13,000 nt of DNA from Actinobacillus sp. (GCA_020026055.1 JAHHRA010000030.1:1-13000); one strand, 5' to 3'. Shown: positions 1-8,000, counted from the first letter of the stretch. The notes: generated by a model not told the origin, from the sequence alone. Made by a program: numbers and translations.

Positions 1-16
1 TTAAAAAAGGAAATGA

Positions 17-58
17 CAAACACCCCAAAAGTGGTAAAGCTTCAGGGGTGTTTTTGTT
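17..58 (+). terminator. Rho-independent terminator, probably bidirectional
   Basis: A 9-bp perfect stem pairs AAACACCCC (18-26) with GGGGTGTTT (45-53). An 18-nt loop can pair further, and a T-rich tail follows on the plus strand. Read on the minus strand, the stem is followed by a weaker T-rich stretch, so it could also end the apaH transcript about 65 bp past its stop. The gene it would end on the plus strand lies outside the window. Confidence 0.75.
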
Positions 59-118
59 TGTAGATTTTAAAAGTTATATCCAAACTTGAGAAAACTATTT
101 ATTATTTTAAAAAATGAT

Positions 119-940
119 TTATTGGTATTTTTTTAGTGCAGGTTGTGTAAAAAGTTGTTTATCTTCCCAGCGTAATATTGTTAAGTGACGCCCCCAGACA
201 CAACCTGTATCAAGGGCATAAATATTTTGAGGCATTGAGTATCCAACTAAACTTGCCCAATGTCCGAAAAGAATGTTTTTTTCTTGATAAAGTGGGTTCG
301 TTAGTTCAAACCACGGAATGAGATGATGAGGAGCCTGTTCAATAGGGAGTTTACATTTAAACTCTAAACGATGATCAGAATAGCAATAGCGCATACGTGT
401 AAAAACATTGATAATGTAACGTAATCTCGCCCAACAAGTTAAATTACTCGACCAATGATCAGGTTGTTCACTGTACATATTTTCAAGTAATGTTGTAAAA
501 TTAGCACTTCTTAATACTGCTTCAACTTCTTTAGCACAAGCGAGCGTAGTACGGAGATCCCAATCAGGGGAAATACCTGCGTGAGACATCAGAATATTTT
601 TTTCAGGCAAATATATTAATAATGGTTGTTGGCGGAGCCAGTCAACTAAATCTGCACAATCAGGAGCGTTGAAAATAGCATCTATATGATCGCGAGGTTT
701 GATTTTTTTTAGCCCCATTGCGGTACTGAGCAAATGTAAATCATGGTTACCGAGAACAGTTTGGGCTTGCTTGCCTAACGATTTTATAAAACGTAAACAA
801 TCTAATGATTTATCGCCTCGTGCTACTAAATCGCCAACTAGATAAAGTTTATCTTGACTGGAATCAAAATTTACTTTGCTGAGTAAGAGTTGGAATTCAT
901 CGTAACAACCTTGTAAATCGCCCACAAAATATGTCGCCAT
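119..940 (-). CDS. apaH: Bis(5'-nucleosyl)-tetraphosphatase, symmetrical (ApaH)
   Basis: This cytoplasmic hydrolase cleaves diadenosine tetraphosphate (Ap4A) into two ADP and belongs to the calcineurin-like metallophosphatases. At 273 aa it is close to E. coli ApaH (about 280). The metal-binding motifs are in order: GDLQGC (7-12), GDLVARG (36-42), GNHD (64-67), SHAG (119-122) and GHW (226-228). The first motif has Gln where E. coli has His; I regard this as a known variant in the family rather than a defect. The conserved ALDTGCVWG segment is near the C-terminus. The ATG start has the Shine-Dalgarno AAGAAGG (946-952) at good spacing. It starts 24 bp after the ksgA stop on the same strand, so it is probably co-transcribed with ksgA as in many gammaproteobacteria. 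The usual apaG between them is missing. Confidence 0.97.
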   Translation of the reverse strand: MATYFVGDLQGCYDEFQLLLSKVNFDSSQDKLYLVGDLVARGDKSLDCLRFIKSLGKQAQTVLGNHDLHLLSTAMGLKKIKPRDHIDAIFNAPDCADLVDWLRQQPLLIYLPEKNILMSHAGISPDWDLRTTLACAKEVEAVLRSANFTTLLENMYSEQPDHWSSNLTCWARLRYIINVFTRMRYCYSDHRLEFKCKLPIEQAPHHLIPWFELTNPLYQEKNILFGHWASLVGYSMPQNIYALDTGCVWGRHLTILRWEDKQLFTQPALKKYQ

Positions 941-964
941 ATTAACCTTCTTAATCCAATAAAA

Positions 965-1798
965 TTATTCACTCAATACGCGATTATCAGCTACCCAGTT
1001 AGCAATCTTGACAAAGTCAGCTACTGAGAGGTTCTCGGCTCGAGCATTTGGATCGATGTCAAGTATGTTGAATTGTTCGCAAGAAAGGTATTCGGTTAGT
1101 GCATTGCGTAAAGTTTTGCGGCGTTGACTAAATGCCGTTGTACAGATTTGATTAAGACATTTCAAATCTTTAGCAATATGAGAAAATTTAGTGTGCGGAA
1201 TTAAACGCACTACTGCAGAATCCACTTTGGGTGAGGGCTTAAAGGCAGTGGGTGGTACTGCTAAAACGGGATAAACTTGACAGAAATATTGTGTCATTAC
1301 AGTCAAGCGACCGTAAGCTTTGCTATTTGGTGCTGCACTTAATCGGTTAACTACTTCTTTTTGTAACATAAAGTGCATATCTTGGATAACATCACAAAAT
1401 TTAAAAAGATGGAACATCAATGGTGTTGAGATGTTGTAAGGTAGATTCCCAAAAATACGCAATTTTTGTTTTTTTTCTATAAGATTCTGTTGCTGATAGA
1501 GATCGTGGAAATTGAATTGCATTGCATCGTTTTCAATCACTGTTAATTTTTGACTCAAGAAAGGATGATGACGTAACCGTTTGGCTAAATCACGATCAAG
1601 TTCAATGACAGTTAAATGCTTTACCCTCTCAGCAACAGGTTCAGTTAATGCACCAAGACCAGGACCTATTTCAATAAGAAATTGATCTTCTTGTGGATAA
1701 ATAGCGTTGATAATATCTTGAATAATACGTTCATCAGATAAAAAGTTTTGACCAAATCGCTTACGTGCTGTATGACCTAAATGAGTTTTTGAAGCCAT
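965..1798 (-). CDS. rsmA: 16S rRNA (adenine1518-N6/adenine1519-N6)-dimethyltransferase
   Basis: KsgA/RsmA uses S-adenosylmethionine to dimethylate two adjacent adenines in the helix-45 loop of 16S rRNA late in 30S assembly. The 277-aa product has the N-terminal FGQNFL signature (15-20), SAM-binding EIGPGLG (43-49), acidic ELD (66-68) and catalytic NLPYNIS (118-124). The C-terminal domain follows, including FSQRRKTLRNAL. The frame stays open 40 codons further upstream. I chose the ATG at 1796-1798 because it gives the family N-terminus (MASK...) and has AGGAA (1804-1808) in front of it. The upstream extension runs through the terminator-like hairpin at 1830-1850 and looks untranslated. The gene sits between yfiF (73-bp gap) and apaH (24-bp gap) on the same strand. 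Confidence 0.97.
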   Translation of the reverse strand: MASKTHLGHTARKRFGQNFLSDERIIQDIINAIYPQEDQFLIEIGPGLGALTEPVAERVKHLTVIELDRDLAKRLRHHPFLSQKLTVIENDAMQFNFHDLYQQQNLIEKKQKLRIFGNLPYNISTPLMFHLFKFCDVIQDMHFMLQKEVVNRLSAAPNSKAYGRLTVMTQYFCQVYPVLAVPPTAFKPSPKVDSAVVRLIPHTKFSHIAKDLKCLNQICTTAFSQRRKTLRNALTEYLSCEQFNILDIDPNARAENLSVADFVKIANWVADNRVLSE

Positions 1799-1821
1799 AG
1801 ATTTTCCTAACTTATTTTTGT

Positions 1822-1850
1822 TAAAAAGAAAAGTACGATTTACGCACTTC
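1822..1850 (-). terminator. Terminator-like hairpin between yfiF and ksgA
   Basis: On the minus strand GAAGTGCG (1843-1850) pairs with CGTACTTT (1830-1837) around the loop TAAAT. This gives 8 pairs, two of them G-U, followed by TTCTTTTTAA. It lies 22 bp past the yfiF stop. The arms resemble a degenerate pair of Haemophilus uptake sequences (core AAGTGCGGT), an arrangement often used as a terminator in that genus. Only 31 bp separate it from the ksgA start, so ksgA needs either read-through or a start point very close by. Confidence 0.5.
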
Positions 1851-1871
1851 AGTATTGTTTTAGAAGAACGT

Positions 1872-2897
1872 TTAATATTGCATTGCCCAATGAGAAAGTA
1901 AAATACCAGTTGCAACACTAATATTTAATTCTGTTTGTAGTGGATTAGTTGGCGTAATATTTAAATGTAAATCTTGTGTTTGTATAAGTTCATCATCAGT
2001 GTCTTCACCTAATACAAATACGACTTTACTGTTAAATTGTATTTGCTTTAATGGTGTTTTAAGTCCTCTCGAACTAAGATGAACGATCTGATAACCTTCT
2101 TTACGTAGTAACTCTAAAGCCGTTATATTATTTTCAACATTTAACGAACGGATGTATTCCATACCGCCTTCTGCAACACGTAAAGTTGCTGAGTTATAAA
2201 GTGTTGCTATATTATCGCTTACTACACCAGTGACACCAAAAATAGTGGCGGTTCGAATAATGCTACCTAAGTTATAAACATTAGAAATTCGATTTATTAA
2301 GATGAGCGCATCTTTTTTATGTGGAATATCTAAGTAACCTGAGAGAGTATAAGTACGAGGTTTTTTTACTAAAAAACAAATACCACCATTGTGTTCAGAA
2401 CCGCTTACAAGGTTTAATTCTTCTTGAGAAACTACGTGGTAAGCTTTTTTATTTGTAGCTAAGTAACTAAAAATATCTCCGATTTTGTGTGACATTGCTA
2501 CAGAACTCCAAGCACGGATGATATTTTCTGGATGCACTTTAAAAAATGCGAAACAAGCTTTTTCGCCATATACTTTCATCTCTTGAGTGCGATTCTTTTT
2601 TATTTTTTCGGGAGCACGTGGTGAAAGAGCACCCGTTTTTTTCTCATAATTTTGAGGTTTACGTTCAGTTTTTTTGATAGTGACATTCACAGAGCCTGTT
2701 CCAGTCGCATTTGAGAGAGAAGTTTGCGTATGGATAACTTGTTCTATTTCTTTGTATGCTGATTTTTTAAATGTTAAGCGAGGATTGATGTTCTTTTTAA
2801 AAGTTGCTTTTTCTTGAGTCTTTTTTTCACGAGCAACACGCTCACGGAAACGGTTAGTTTGTTTAGATTCTTGAAAAGTTAGTTTTGTTGATTTCAT
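1872..2897 (-). CDS. yfiF: YfiF-like SpoU/TrmH-family RNA methyltransferase
   Basis: This is a predicted SAM-dependent ribose 2'-O-methyltransferase of the SPOUT/TrmH type whose RNA target is not established. The 341-aa product (E. coli YfiF is about 345) has a Lys/Arg-rich, probably disordered N-terminus (1-105). A substrate-binding domain follows at about 109-178 (KVYGEKACFAFF..., RAW, KAYHVV, EHNGGICFLVKK), then the knotted catalytic domain. There motif 1 is NVYNLGSIIRTA (206-217) and motif 3 is LNISVATGILL (324-334). Motif 2, usually LG(N/Q)ExxGL, reads LGEDTDDEL (296-304) and lacks the second glycine. The ATG at 2895-2897 is chosen on length and because the upstream in-frame sequence crosses the promoter. 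Its Shine-Dalgarno is weak: the only GAGG is 14 nt away. It is divergent from pssA, a pairing I recall from Haemophilus influenzae. Confidence 0.88.
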   Translation of the reverse strand: MKSTKLTFQESKQTNRFRERVAREKKTQEKATFKKNINPRLTFKKSAYKEIEQVIHTQTSLSNATGTGSVNVTIKKTERKPQNYEKKTGALSPRAPEKIKKNRTQEMKVYGEKACFAFFKVHPENIIRAWSSVAMSHKIGDIFSYLATNKKAYHVVSQEELNLVSGSEHNGGICFLVKKPRTYTLSGYLDIPHKKDALILINRISNVYNLGSIIRTATIFGVTGVVSDNIATLYNSATLRVAEGGMEYIRSLNVENNITALELLRKEGYQIVHLSSRGLKTPLKQIQFNSKVVFVLGEDTDDELIQTQDLHLNITPTNPLQTELNISVATGILLSHWAMQY

Positions 2898-2963
2898 ATT
2901 TGGAGAGTGATCCTCTAAGAATGCTAGGATAAACGCTGGGTAAATCATCTGTTTATTAAAGAT

Positions 2964-2976
2964 TAGTCGCATTATA
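2964..2976 (-). promoter_or_regulatory. Predicted -10 of the yfiF promoter
   Basis: A perfect TATAAT lies on the minus strand at 2971-2976 and predicts transcription starting near 2964, about 67 nt before the yfiF ATG. No good -35 hexamer is visible at 16-18 bp spacing. The leader contains a small AGAG...CTCT inverted repeat just upstream of the start codon. Confidence 0.45.
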
Positions 2977-3066
2977 GCGAAAAAATACCATTTTTCTACC
3001 AACTTAGACGTTAAATATTGTAAACTACTGAACCAGTTTTTCAGACAATGGAAATAAGAATCTATT

Positions 3067-4428
3067 ATGTTAATTGACAAAACCAAGAAAGCAGAACAAA
3101 GACTTTCTGCATTGCCTTGTCTTCCATTAAATGCAAAAGACATCAAATTCATTTGTTACCCATCCGAATTTAGGCGACAAATTATCCAGCAAATTCGTCA
3201 AGCCCAAAAGCGAATTTATATTGTTGCTTTGTATTGGGAAAAAGATGAAACAGGCAAAGAAATTCTTGATGAAATTTTAAAAGCAAAAGCTAAAAATCCT
3301 CATTTAGAAGTGAAAATCTTAGTCGATTGGCATCGAGCACAGCGTAATTTGCTTGGAGCAACGAAAAGTCAAACTAACGCCGATTGGTATTGTCAAAAAT
3401 GTACTGATTTCCCAAATGAAACTTTATTTTTTGGTGTCCCGATTAATACACGTGAAATTTTCGGCGTGTTACACGTGAAAGGATTTGTATTTGATGATAC
3501 TGTTTTTTATAGTGGTGCGAGTATTAATAATGTGTATTTGCATCAGTTTGATAAATACCGTTTGGACCGTTATCACAAAATTCAAAATCCAGCTTTAGCC
3601 GATAGTTTAGTGGATTTTATTAATAATCATTTGCTTAATTTAGACGCTGTGCATGCTTTGGATAAAGCCAATCCTGTTAAGACTAAAGAAATCCGTGCTG
3701 CGATTCGGAATTATCGTAAAAATATCGCTCAAGCAGGGCGTTACACTCTCGTGTTTGACAAGCAAAATTTAAATCATACTTTGACAGTAACACCGTTATT
3801 CGGGTTAGGTAAGACAAATAACCAGCTTAACAAAGTGATCGAAAACCTTTTCCAAGCTGTACAAGACAAATTAACGATCTGCACACCTTATTTTAATTTA
3901 CCGTTATCACTGAAAAAGCATCTGAAATGGTTATTAAAACAAGGCAAGCAAATAGAGATTATTGTCGGTGATAAAACTGCTAATGATTTCTATATTCCAC
4001 CGTCAGAGCCTTTTAAAATAGCAGGAGGATTGCCTTATTTATACGAAAATAATTTAAGGTATTTCAGCCAAAAATTTGACGAATATATCCAATCAGGACA
4101 ACTTGTAGTGCGTATTTGGAAAGATGGTGATAATAGTTATCATGCCAAAGGTATTTGGGTAGATGATGACTATATTTTGCTTACAGGTAACAACCTTAAT
4201 CCACGAGCATGGCGTTTGGATGCAGAAAATGGTTTGCTTATTCACGATCCACATCACGAACTTGCTGTGCAAGTCAACGATGAACTTGCCCTCATTCGCC
4301 AGAATTCGACAGTGTTAAAAGATTATACAGAGTTGGAAACGCTAGCAAATTACCCTGCTCCTGTGCAAAAACTTCTCAAAAAATTCCGTCGCCTGAAAGC
4401 AGATGCATTGATAAAAATGATTTTATAA
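3067..4428 (+). CDS. pssA: CDP-diacylglycerol--serine O-phosphatidyltransferase (PssA)
   Basis: Phosphatidylserine synthase of the Gram-negative, phospholipase-D-like type. It transfers phosphatidyl from CDP-diacylglycerol to serine at the membrane surface and is the committed step to phosphatidylethanolamine. The 453-aa length matches E. coli (451). Both HKD catalytic motifs are intact: H136-x-K138-x4-D143 (LHVKGFVFDD, then SGASINN) and H359-x-K361-x4-D366 (YHAKGIWVDDD, then GNNLNPRAWRLD). The conserved WHRAQRN (88-94) and INTREIFG (126-133) are also present. The ATG at 3067 gives the MLI-x-KTK N-terminus seen in Pasteurellaceae homologues; its Shine-Dalgarno is poor (AATAAGAA). It is divergent from yfiF (169-bp gap) and converges on nrdB. 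Confidence 0.97.
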   Translation: MLIDKTKKAEQRLSALPCLPLNAKDIKFICYPSEFRRQIIQQIRQAQKRIYIVALYWEKDETGKEILDEILKAKAKNPHLEVKILVDWHRAQRNLLGATKSQTNADWYCQKCTDFPNETLFFGVPINTREIFGVLHVKGFVFDDTVFYSGASINNVYLHQFDKYRLDRYHKIQNPALADSLVDFINNHLLNLDAVHALDKANPVKTKEIRAAIRNYRKNIAQAGRYTLVFDKQNLNHTLTVTPLFGLGKTNNQLNKVIENLFQAVQDKLTICTPYFNLPLSLKKHLKWLLKQGKQIEIIVGDKTANDFYIPPSEPFKIAGGLPYLYENNLRYFSQKFDEYIQSGQLVVRIWKDGDNSYHAKGIWVDDDYILLTGNNLNPRAWRLDAENGLLIHDPHHELAVQVNDELALIRQNSTVLKDYTELETLANYPAPVQKLLKKFRRLKADALIKMIL

Positions 4429-4441
4429 GTTCTTTAGAAAG

Positions 4442-4472
4442 CTGAAGTTTGTAAAGTAGGCTTCAGGTTTTG
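4442..4472 (+). terminator. Terminator hairpin of pssA
   Basis: CTGAAG (4442-4447) pairs with CTTCAG (4461-4466) around a 13-nt loop, followed by GTTTTGT, starting 13 bp past the pssA stop. The stem is short and the T run is interrupted, so it probably works together with the larger hairpin that follows directly. Confidence 0.5.
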
Positions 4473-4518
4473 TCACGCTTCAAAAATCAGAAAAATTTTC
4501 CTGATTTTTAAGGCGTGA
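4473..4518. terminator. Long hairpin between convergent pssA and nrdB
   Basis: The arms at 4473-4490 and 4501-4518 are complementary at 16 of 18 positions; of the other two, one can form a G-U pair and one is a true mismatch. The 10-nt A/T loop contains AAAAATTTT. It begins 3 bp after the nrdB stop in the minus direction and lies where the pssA and nrdB transcripts collide. It is probably a shared bidirectional terminator or 3'-end stabiliser. The outer part of the left arm recurs downstream of glpF (9610-9635). Confidence 0.65.
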
Positions 4519-4521
4519 TAG

Positions 4522-5652
4522 TTAAAGATCAAAATTTGAAAAATCATCACTATCAATTTTGGAATCAATTTGACCTACAAGATAAGAGCTAACTTCGACT
4601 TCTTGCGGAGCGACTTGAACATTATCTGACACTAGCCAGGCATTGATCCAAGGAATAGGGTTAGAACGAGTTTCGAAAGGAAGCGGTAAGCCGACGGCTT
4701 GCATACGAATATTTGTAATATATTCAATGTATTGAGTGAGAATATCTTTGTTTAAACCAATCATTGAGCCATCTTTAAATAAATATTCTGCCCATTCTTT
4801 TTCTTGTTTAGTCGCACGGAGGAAAATTTCGTAGGCTTCTTGTTTACATTCTTGAGCAATGTCCGCCATTTCTGGATCATCTTGCCCTGATGCCATGATG
4901 TTTAGAATATGTTGTGTGCCTGTCAAGTGAAGGGCTTCATCACGCGCAATAAATTTAATAATTTTAGCGTTACCTTCCATCAGGCGACGTTCAGCAAAAG
5001 CAAATGAACAAGCGAAAGATACGTAGAAACGAATAGCTTCAAGCACATTGACGCTCATCAAACAAAGATAAAGACGTTTTTTTAGAGAACGTAAGTCAAT
5101 TTTTACTTGTTTATTGTCTACTTCGTAGGTTCCTGTACCGAATAATTCGTAAAGGTGGCTATCACGAATAAGTTCATCGTAATAGCGAGAAATATCGGTC
5201 GCACGTTTTATGATTTCTTCATTTGTAACAATATCATCAAAGATGAGTGAAGGATCATTTACAATATTACGAATGATGTGTGTATAGGATCGAGAATGAA
5301 TTGTTTCTGAAAATGTCCAAGTTTCTACCCAAGTTTCTAGTTCTGGGAGCGAAACTAGGGGTAAAAAAGCGACATTTGGACTACGACCTTGAATAGAATC
5401 AAGCAAAGTTTGATATTTTAAGTTGCTGATAAAAATATGTTTTTCATGCTCAGGTAAAGCTTGGTAATCAATACGATCTTGAGAAACGTCAACTTCCTCT
5501 GGACGCCAGAAAAATGAAAGTTGTTTTTCGATAAGCTTTTCAAAAGTTTCATATTTTTGTTGGTCATAACGTGCAACATTGACATTTTGACCGAAAAACA
5601 TAGGTTCTTTTAGTTGATCATTTTTACATTGTGAAAAAGTAGTATAAGCCAT
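4522..5652 (-). CDS. nrdB: Ribonucleoside-diphosphate reductase class Ia, beta subunit
   Basis: NrdB is the small subunit of aerobic class Ia ribonucleotide reductase. It holds the diiron site and the tyrosyl radical that is passed to NrdA to make dNDPs. The 376-aa length equals E. coli NrdB and the residues align one for one: D85, E116, H119 and radical Y123 (E. coli 84, 115, 118, 122, counted without Met). The second-helix ligands are in the ARDEALH segment. The C-terminal tail ...DDFSNFDL is the NrdA-docking peptide (E. coli ends SNFQL). The ATG has the Shine-Dalgarno AAAAGGAAA (5657-5665), which overlaps the lptD stop codon. The 11-bp gap after lptD suggests co-transcription and translational coupling. 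The usual partner nrdA is not in the window. Confidence 0.97.
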   Translation of the reverse strand: MAYTTFSQCKNDQLKEPMFFGQNVNVARYDQQKYETFEKLIEKQLSFFWRPEEVDVSQDRIDYQALPEHEKHIFISNLKYQTLLDSIQGRSPNVAFLPLVSLPELETWVETWTFSETIHSRSYTHIIRNIVNDPSLIFDDIVTNEEIIKRATDISRYYDELIRDSHLYELFGTGTYEVDNKQVKIDLRSLKKRLYLCLMSVNVLEAIRFYVSFACSFAFAERRLMEGNAKIIKFIARDEALHLTGTQHILNIMASGQDDPEMADIAQECKQEAYEIFLRATKQEKEWAEYLFKDGSMIGLNKDILTQYIEYITNIRMQAVGLPLPFETRSNPIPWINAWLVSDNVQVAPQEVEVSSYLVGQIDSKIDSDDFSNFDL

Positions 5653-5663
5653 AGTTTTTCCTT

Positions 5664-7919
5664 TTATAAATTAAATGGTGAAATGTATGGTAATTTACCT
5701 TTGTCTAACATCATTTCTATACCAGTATCATAATTGTGGTTAAATCCACGGAATTCAAAGCGGAAGCCGATATTATGATTGTGTAGTACTTCATTTGGTT
5801 GTTGGTTACTACGTAATTCGACATAACGATTTACACCAAGAGCTAATGCCCAGCAACAAGAGTTGTATTGGACTCCTAGGAATTGATCTACATTCTTTTG
5901 TAAAGCAAAATCATAATAATTTTTTCCAACAATTGCCCAATTATCTAGGAAAGACCACGCTATTGTTATGCCTATTTGACTAATATTGTGATTATAGTTC
6001 GGCAATTCGTTTTTATTAATGTAACGATAACTTAACTGAATTAAATGATCGTTATTTAGCCGATATTGAATAGCCGCACTTGCACTAGATGTTTCTTTAT
6101 AGTCGGCATCATAGTGATAGGTCGTTGCAAAATTCCAGTTTCGGTTAATAAAATAGTTACTATTTAATTTCCAATCAGAAGTTTGAGCTTTGTGTTTAAT
6201 GCGATGAGGTTCAGCACGAGCATCTTTCAAATAATAAGTTTGTTGTAGTCCTAAATTAAAACGTTCAACACCTTCGTTATCGTAAAAACGAGTAGTGGCA
6301 CCTGTTGTGATTTGGCTTGCAGATAAAATGCGATCTAATCCTGAATAATCGCTGGATGAATCATAACCAAAACTATTTGGTGCACCGATGTCGGCTTGAT
6401 TACGATATGGGCGATATAAATAAGTAATTTGTGGTTCAATTGTTTGAGTATAACCATTATTCAAATTTTTAGATAAAAGTGTATTTACGCCAACTCTAAA
6501 TTCTGGGATAACTCGATTTAAATGTGATTTGACTGTATAAGCATTAGTAGCTTTGCCCGCTTTTTGTAAATAACGTGTTGCATATAAACGGCTTTCAAAA
6601 TGGATGCCACCATATTTATTACTTAATGGCAATGTCAAAGTAGGTTCAATATGAAAACGCCATGCATTTGGCATGCGGTCATTATCATTTCTGAACTGAA
6701 CGGCTTGTGAAAAAAGGTGGAAATCAACTAATCCGCCAATACTATCTTGGTAGTAGTTATAATTTAATTTTGGTAATGTCTTATAAGGCGTACTTGCTGT
6801 AGGATCAAAAACTTGAAATTGTTGTGTTGAAAGTTGGAAATTATAATTCTCTTGAGCGTAACTTAATTGATATTCTTGAGTCGCATAGCCATCTGTACTA
6901 CGACCGTATTGTGAGTCAAAATTATCAAAGTAAGTTGGATCACTAACTCGTGTGTAATCAATATTTAAACGCCAGTTGCTTGCGAAATTTGCATTGTGTT
7001 TCAAATAGAGTAAATAACGAGATTTATTCTTTTCTATAAATTCAGAAAGGCGATCATGGTTAATGTACTCGCCAGCAACAGTCGTTTGACCCAGTGGCGT
7101 TAAGATTCGATACTCACCAATTCCTTGATAACCACGACGAGACATCGCTTTGGCAGTAAAAGTTGCATCCATGTCTGGTGCGATGTTCCAATAAAAAGGA
7201 ACGCTTATCCAATAACCATCACGACCACCAGTTCCGTAACTCGGAATTAAGAAACCTGAACGTCTTTCATCGCCGATCGGGAATTGGAAGTAAGGTAAGT
7301 AGAGAATAGGTATGTCTTTTACATAGAACCGGGCATGCCACATTTCTGCATATTGTTTCTTAATAAATTGTTTCATCTCAGTTGCCCTGATTTTCCAATG
7401 ATTATTAGAAGGCAAACAAGTTGTAAATGTAGAATCTCTCAACACACGATAGTCTGATTCTAATTCAATTTTTTTAGCATCGCCTCGACCTTGACGATCG
7501 ACAAATTGATAAATCCCATTTTGGATATTAGCAGAATGGTTAGAAAGGTTAAAATTAGCTTTATCGCCAAGCATATAAACTAAGTTATCTTGATAATCAA
7601 ATCCACCAGAAACATGCACATTTCGATAAGTATTTTTTTTATTACTAAGCTGTTGGACTTCAGCTTCTTTTGCACTCAAATAACGGTTACCTTGACGAAT
7701 TTGTACATTACCTTTGTAGTTTGCTTGGTTTGCTTGATTTAGAAAAGCTTTATCCGCTTCAATATAAATAGGAAACTGATTTGGATTTCCTTCTACGATT
7801 TCTCCTGTAAAATGAGGAACACCTGCTAGACATTGTGTTTTTAAGTCAGCATGAGCAACAATAGGTATATAAGTACCTAGCATAATGATGGAAAAAAGGG
7901 AGAATATATTTTTTTTCAT
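5664..7919 (-). CDS. lptD: LPS-assembly protein LptD
   Basis: LptD is the outer-membrane beta-barrel that, plugged by LptE, inserts lipopolysaccharide into the outer leaflet. The 751-aa product (E. coli 784) begins with a signal peptide (MKKN, hydrophobic to about residue 20, cleavage likely after AHA at 22-24). A periplasmic jellyroll follows (about 40-170: IYIEADKAFLN, YKGNVQIRQGNRYLSA), then the barrel, ending in strands with FRFEFRGF. The disulfide cysteines match the E. coli pattern: C30, C168 and the adjacent pair C688-C689. The ATG at 7917-7919 is preferred; an in-frame TTG lies 9 nt further upstream (7926-7928). Neither start has a clear Shine-Dalgarno. It is the first gene of a probable lptD-nrdB operon. 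The surA gene that follows lptD in enterics is absent. Confidence 0.96.
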   Translation of the reverse strand: MKKNIFSLFSIIMLGTYIPIVAHADLKTQCLAGVPHFTGEIVEGNPNQFPIYIEADKAFLNQANQANYKGNVQIRQGNRYLSAKEAEVQQLSNKKNTYRNVHVSGGFDYQDNLVYMLGDKANFNLSNHSANIQNGIYQFVDRQGRGDAKKIELESDYRVLRDSTFTTCLPSNNHWKIRATEMKQFIKKQYAEMWHARFYVKDIPILYLPYFQFPIGDERRSGFLIPSYGTGGRDGYWISVPFYWNIAPDMDATFTAKAMSRRGYQGIGEYRILTPLGQTTVAGEYINHDRLSEFIEKNKSRYLLYLKHNANFASNWRLNIDYTRVSDPTYFDNFDSQYGRSTDGYATQEYQLSYAQENYNFQLSTQQFQVFDPTASTPYKTLPKLNYNYYQDSIGGLVDFHLFSQAVQFRNDNDRMPNAWRFHIEPTLTLPLSNKYGGIHFESRLYATRYLQKAGKATNAYTVKSHLNRVIPEFRVGVNTLLSKNLNNGYTQTIEPQITYLYRPYRNQADIGAPNSFGYDSSSDYSGLDRILSASQITTGATTRFYDNEGVERFNLGLQQTYYLKDARAEPHRIKHKAQTSDWKLNSNYFINRNWNFATTYHYDADYKETSSASAAIQYRLNNDHLIQLSYRYINKNELPNYNHNISQIGITIAWSFLDNWAIVGKNYYDFALQKNVDQFLGVQYNSCCWALALGVNRYVELRSNQQPNEVLHNHNIGFRFEFRGFNHNYDTGIEMMLDKGKLPYISPFNL

Positions 7920-7974
7920 TGTTATCAAAGAAATTATGAGAATTGATTTCTATCTGTTTTATGAGCAAAAAACC

Positions 7975-8000
7975 GTACAAGATTATAAAGAAAATCTTGT
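7975..8000 (-). promoter_or_regulatory. Predicted lptD promoter -10 within an inverted repeat
   Basis: A minus-strand TATAAT (7982-7987) predicts a start about 55 nt before the lptD ATG. It overlaps the left arm of an 8-bp perfect inverted repeat, ACAAGATT (7977-7984) and AATCTTGT (7993-8000), with an 8-bp spacer. The repeat could be an operator or an early-transcript hairpin. No good -35 is seen, and no sigma-E type GGAACTT motif is visible although lptD is a sigma-E target in E. coli. Confidence 0.35.

Noticed and set aside
1799..1918. 40-residue N-terminal extension of KsgA
   Set aside because: It runs through the hairpin and overlaps the yfiF 3' end; the internal ATG has a Shine-Dalgarno and the family N-terminus.
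2898..3152. 85-residue N-terminal extension of the YfiF-like protein
   Set aside because: It crosses the predicted promoter and overlaps the 5' end of the divergent pssA gene.
5795..5983. 62-aa plus-strand frame opposite lptD
   Set aside because: Antisense to a well-conserved gene and no recognisable features.
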